Shown here: positions 63,363 to 64,000 of the stretch, one piece after another
Position numbering within the stretch: the stretch's first letter is position 1
How the letters are laid out: every line of letters begins with the position of its first letter
Assembly (NCBI RefSeq): GCF_001642935.1
Contig: NZ_CP016761.1
Location: 2,480,001-2,544,000, forward strand
From: Fictibacillus arsenicus
GTDB taxonomy: Bacteria; Bacillota; Bacilli; Bacillales; Fictibacillaceae
Direction: 5' to 3'
DNA: 64,000 nt
Position numbers and translations under genes: made by a program
Notes under the pieces: generated by a model
The model's database searches: none
Seen by the model: only the letters and a program-made list of their open reading frames with translations
Told to the model about the DNA's origin: nothing

Positions 63363-64000
63363 TTAGTAATCAGAAGTAGACGTTCCGCCTTCAACAATAG
63401 CAATCCCTGCACTAGCTCCAATACGCGTTGCACCAGCTTCGATCATTGCTAAGGCTGTCTCGCGGTCTCTGACTGCTCCAGAAGCTTTTACACCAATGTT
63501 TGGTCCGACAGTTTCACGCATAAGTTTAATATCTTCTGCTGTAGCTCCGCCAGTTGAGAAGCCAGTTGATGTTTTAACAAAGTCAATTCCAGCTTTTACA
63601 GCGATCTCACACGCTTTCACTTTTTCTTCGTCAGTTAAAAGAGCAGTTTCAATAATTGCCTTTGTTAATGCCTTGCCTTTTGCAGCTTCAACAACAGCAC
63701 GAACGTCTTGTTCAACAAGCTCGTAGTTGCCATCTTTTAAAGCGCCGATGTTAATTACCATATCAACTTCAGTCGCACCATTTTCAATAGCATTTTTAGT
63801 TTCGAATGCTTTTACTTCAGGAGTGTTTGCACCAAGAGGAAAACCGATAACAGTACATACTGCTACATCAGAATCTTTTAGTTGTTCGAAAGCTGTATAT
63901 ACCCAAGTTGGGTTAACACATACAGAAAAGAAATTATATTTTTTAGCTTCTTCACAAAGAGTCAAAATTTCTTTCTTTGTAGTTTCTGCTTTTAAAGCTG
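63363..64000 (-). CDS. deoC: Deoxyribose-phosphate aldolase, cut by the window edge
   Basis: At least 212 residues; the start lies beyond the right edge. The frame continues to the last base ([19 protein letters not shown]...), so internal Met codons are not the start. Catalytic motifs are SVCVNPTWV, the Schiff-base Lys in [15 protein letters not shown], and KASGAVRD. It cleaves deoxyribose-5-phosphate to acetaldehyde and glyceraldehyde-3-phosphate in nucleoside catabolism. About 15-20 N-terminal residues are missing. Confidence 0.95.
   Translation of the reverse strand, partial: ALKAETTKKEILTLCEEAKKYNFFSVCVNPTWVYTAFEQLKDSDVAVCTVIGFPLGANTPEVKAFETKNAIENGATEVDMVINIGALKDGNYELVEQDVRAVVEAAKGKALTKAIIETALLTDEEKVKACEIAVKAGIDFVKTSTGFSTGGATAEDIKLMRETVGPNIGVKASGAVRDRETALAMIEAGATRIGASAGIAIVEGGTSTSDY

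Overview
The window looks like chromosomal DNA of a low-GC, endospore-forming Bacillaceae bacterium, possibly Fictibacillus-like (the genus is an inference). Gene content and order follow the Bacillus subtilis yqe-yqf-yqg block, read mostly on the minus strand: rpsU-yqeY, yqeZ-floA-yqfB-yqfC-yqfD-phoH-pgpH-ybeY-dgkA-cdd-era-yqzL-recO, ccpN-yqfL, yqxD, dnaG-sigA, cccA, trmK-yqfO, ispH, yqfQ, cshB-nfo, yqfT, zur, yqfX, ispG-yqfZ, yqgB, yqgC, sodA, yqgE, pbpA, the pst-phoU operon and rpmG. The sporulation genes yqfC and yqfD and Bacillus-type ribosome binding sites, promoters and tRNAs support this.

Several cassettes are spliced into this backbone. (1) 1.25-9.1 kb: a tight four-gene operon for an alpha-glucan: a DUF4912 protein, a GH57 branching enzyme fused to a GT4 glucan synthase, a sugar nucleotidyltransferase fused to a phosphohexomutase-like domain that has lost its catalytic motifs, and a GH15 glucan hydrolase. 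A sigma-A-like promoter and a catabolite-responsive element lie upstream. I rate this the most interesting system here. (2) 10.4-14.85 kb: phosphate uptake operon pstSCAB-phoU with four TTHAHA-type repeats at 11-bp spacing (PhoP box) upstream; a second phosphate carrier of the Na/Pi type lies at 21-22.7 kb. (3) 19.7-20.4 kb: a six-tRNA operon (Asn, Met, His, Ile2, Ser, Phe in transcription order) with its own promoter and terminator and a possible decayed tRNA. (4) 27.0-32.6 kb: two metal-uptake cassettes, znuCB-zur with a Zur-box-like site and mntBCA with an MntR-box-like site, separated by a HAD phosphatase. (5) 38.8-40.4 kb: an IS1182-type insertion sequence placed inside the ispH terminator, bracketed by 30-bp copies of that terminator; its transposase is split exactly at an A_AAA_AAG slippery heptamer. 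(6) 43.1-45.9 kb: an acyl-CoA ligase and acyl-CoA dehydrogenase pair between cccA and sigA.

Four copies of a structured noncoding repeat of about 140 bp lie between genes (10.3, 34.6, 40.5 and 62.4 kb); one has kept its ends but carries a different core. Most transcription units end in clear hairpin terminators, several overlapping the stop codon. No CRISPR array, prophage or rRNA operon was seen. Both window edges cut a gene: a YqgN-type folate enzyme on the left and deoC on the right.
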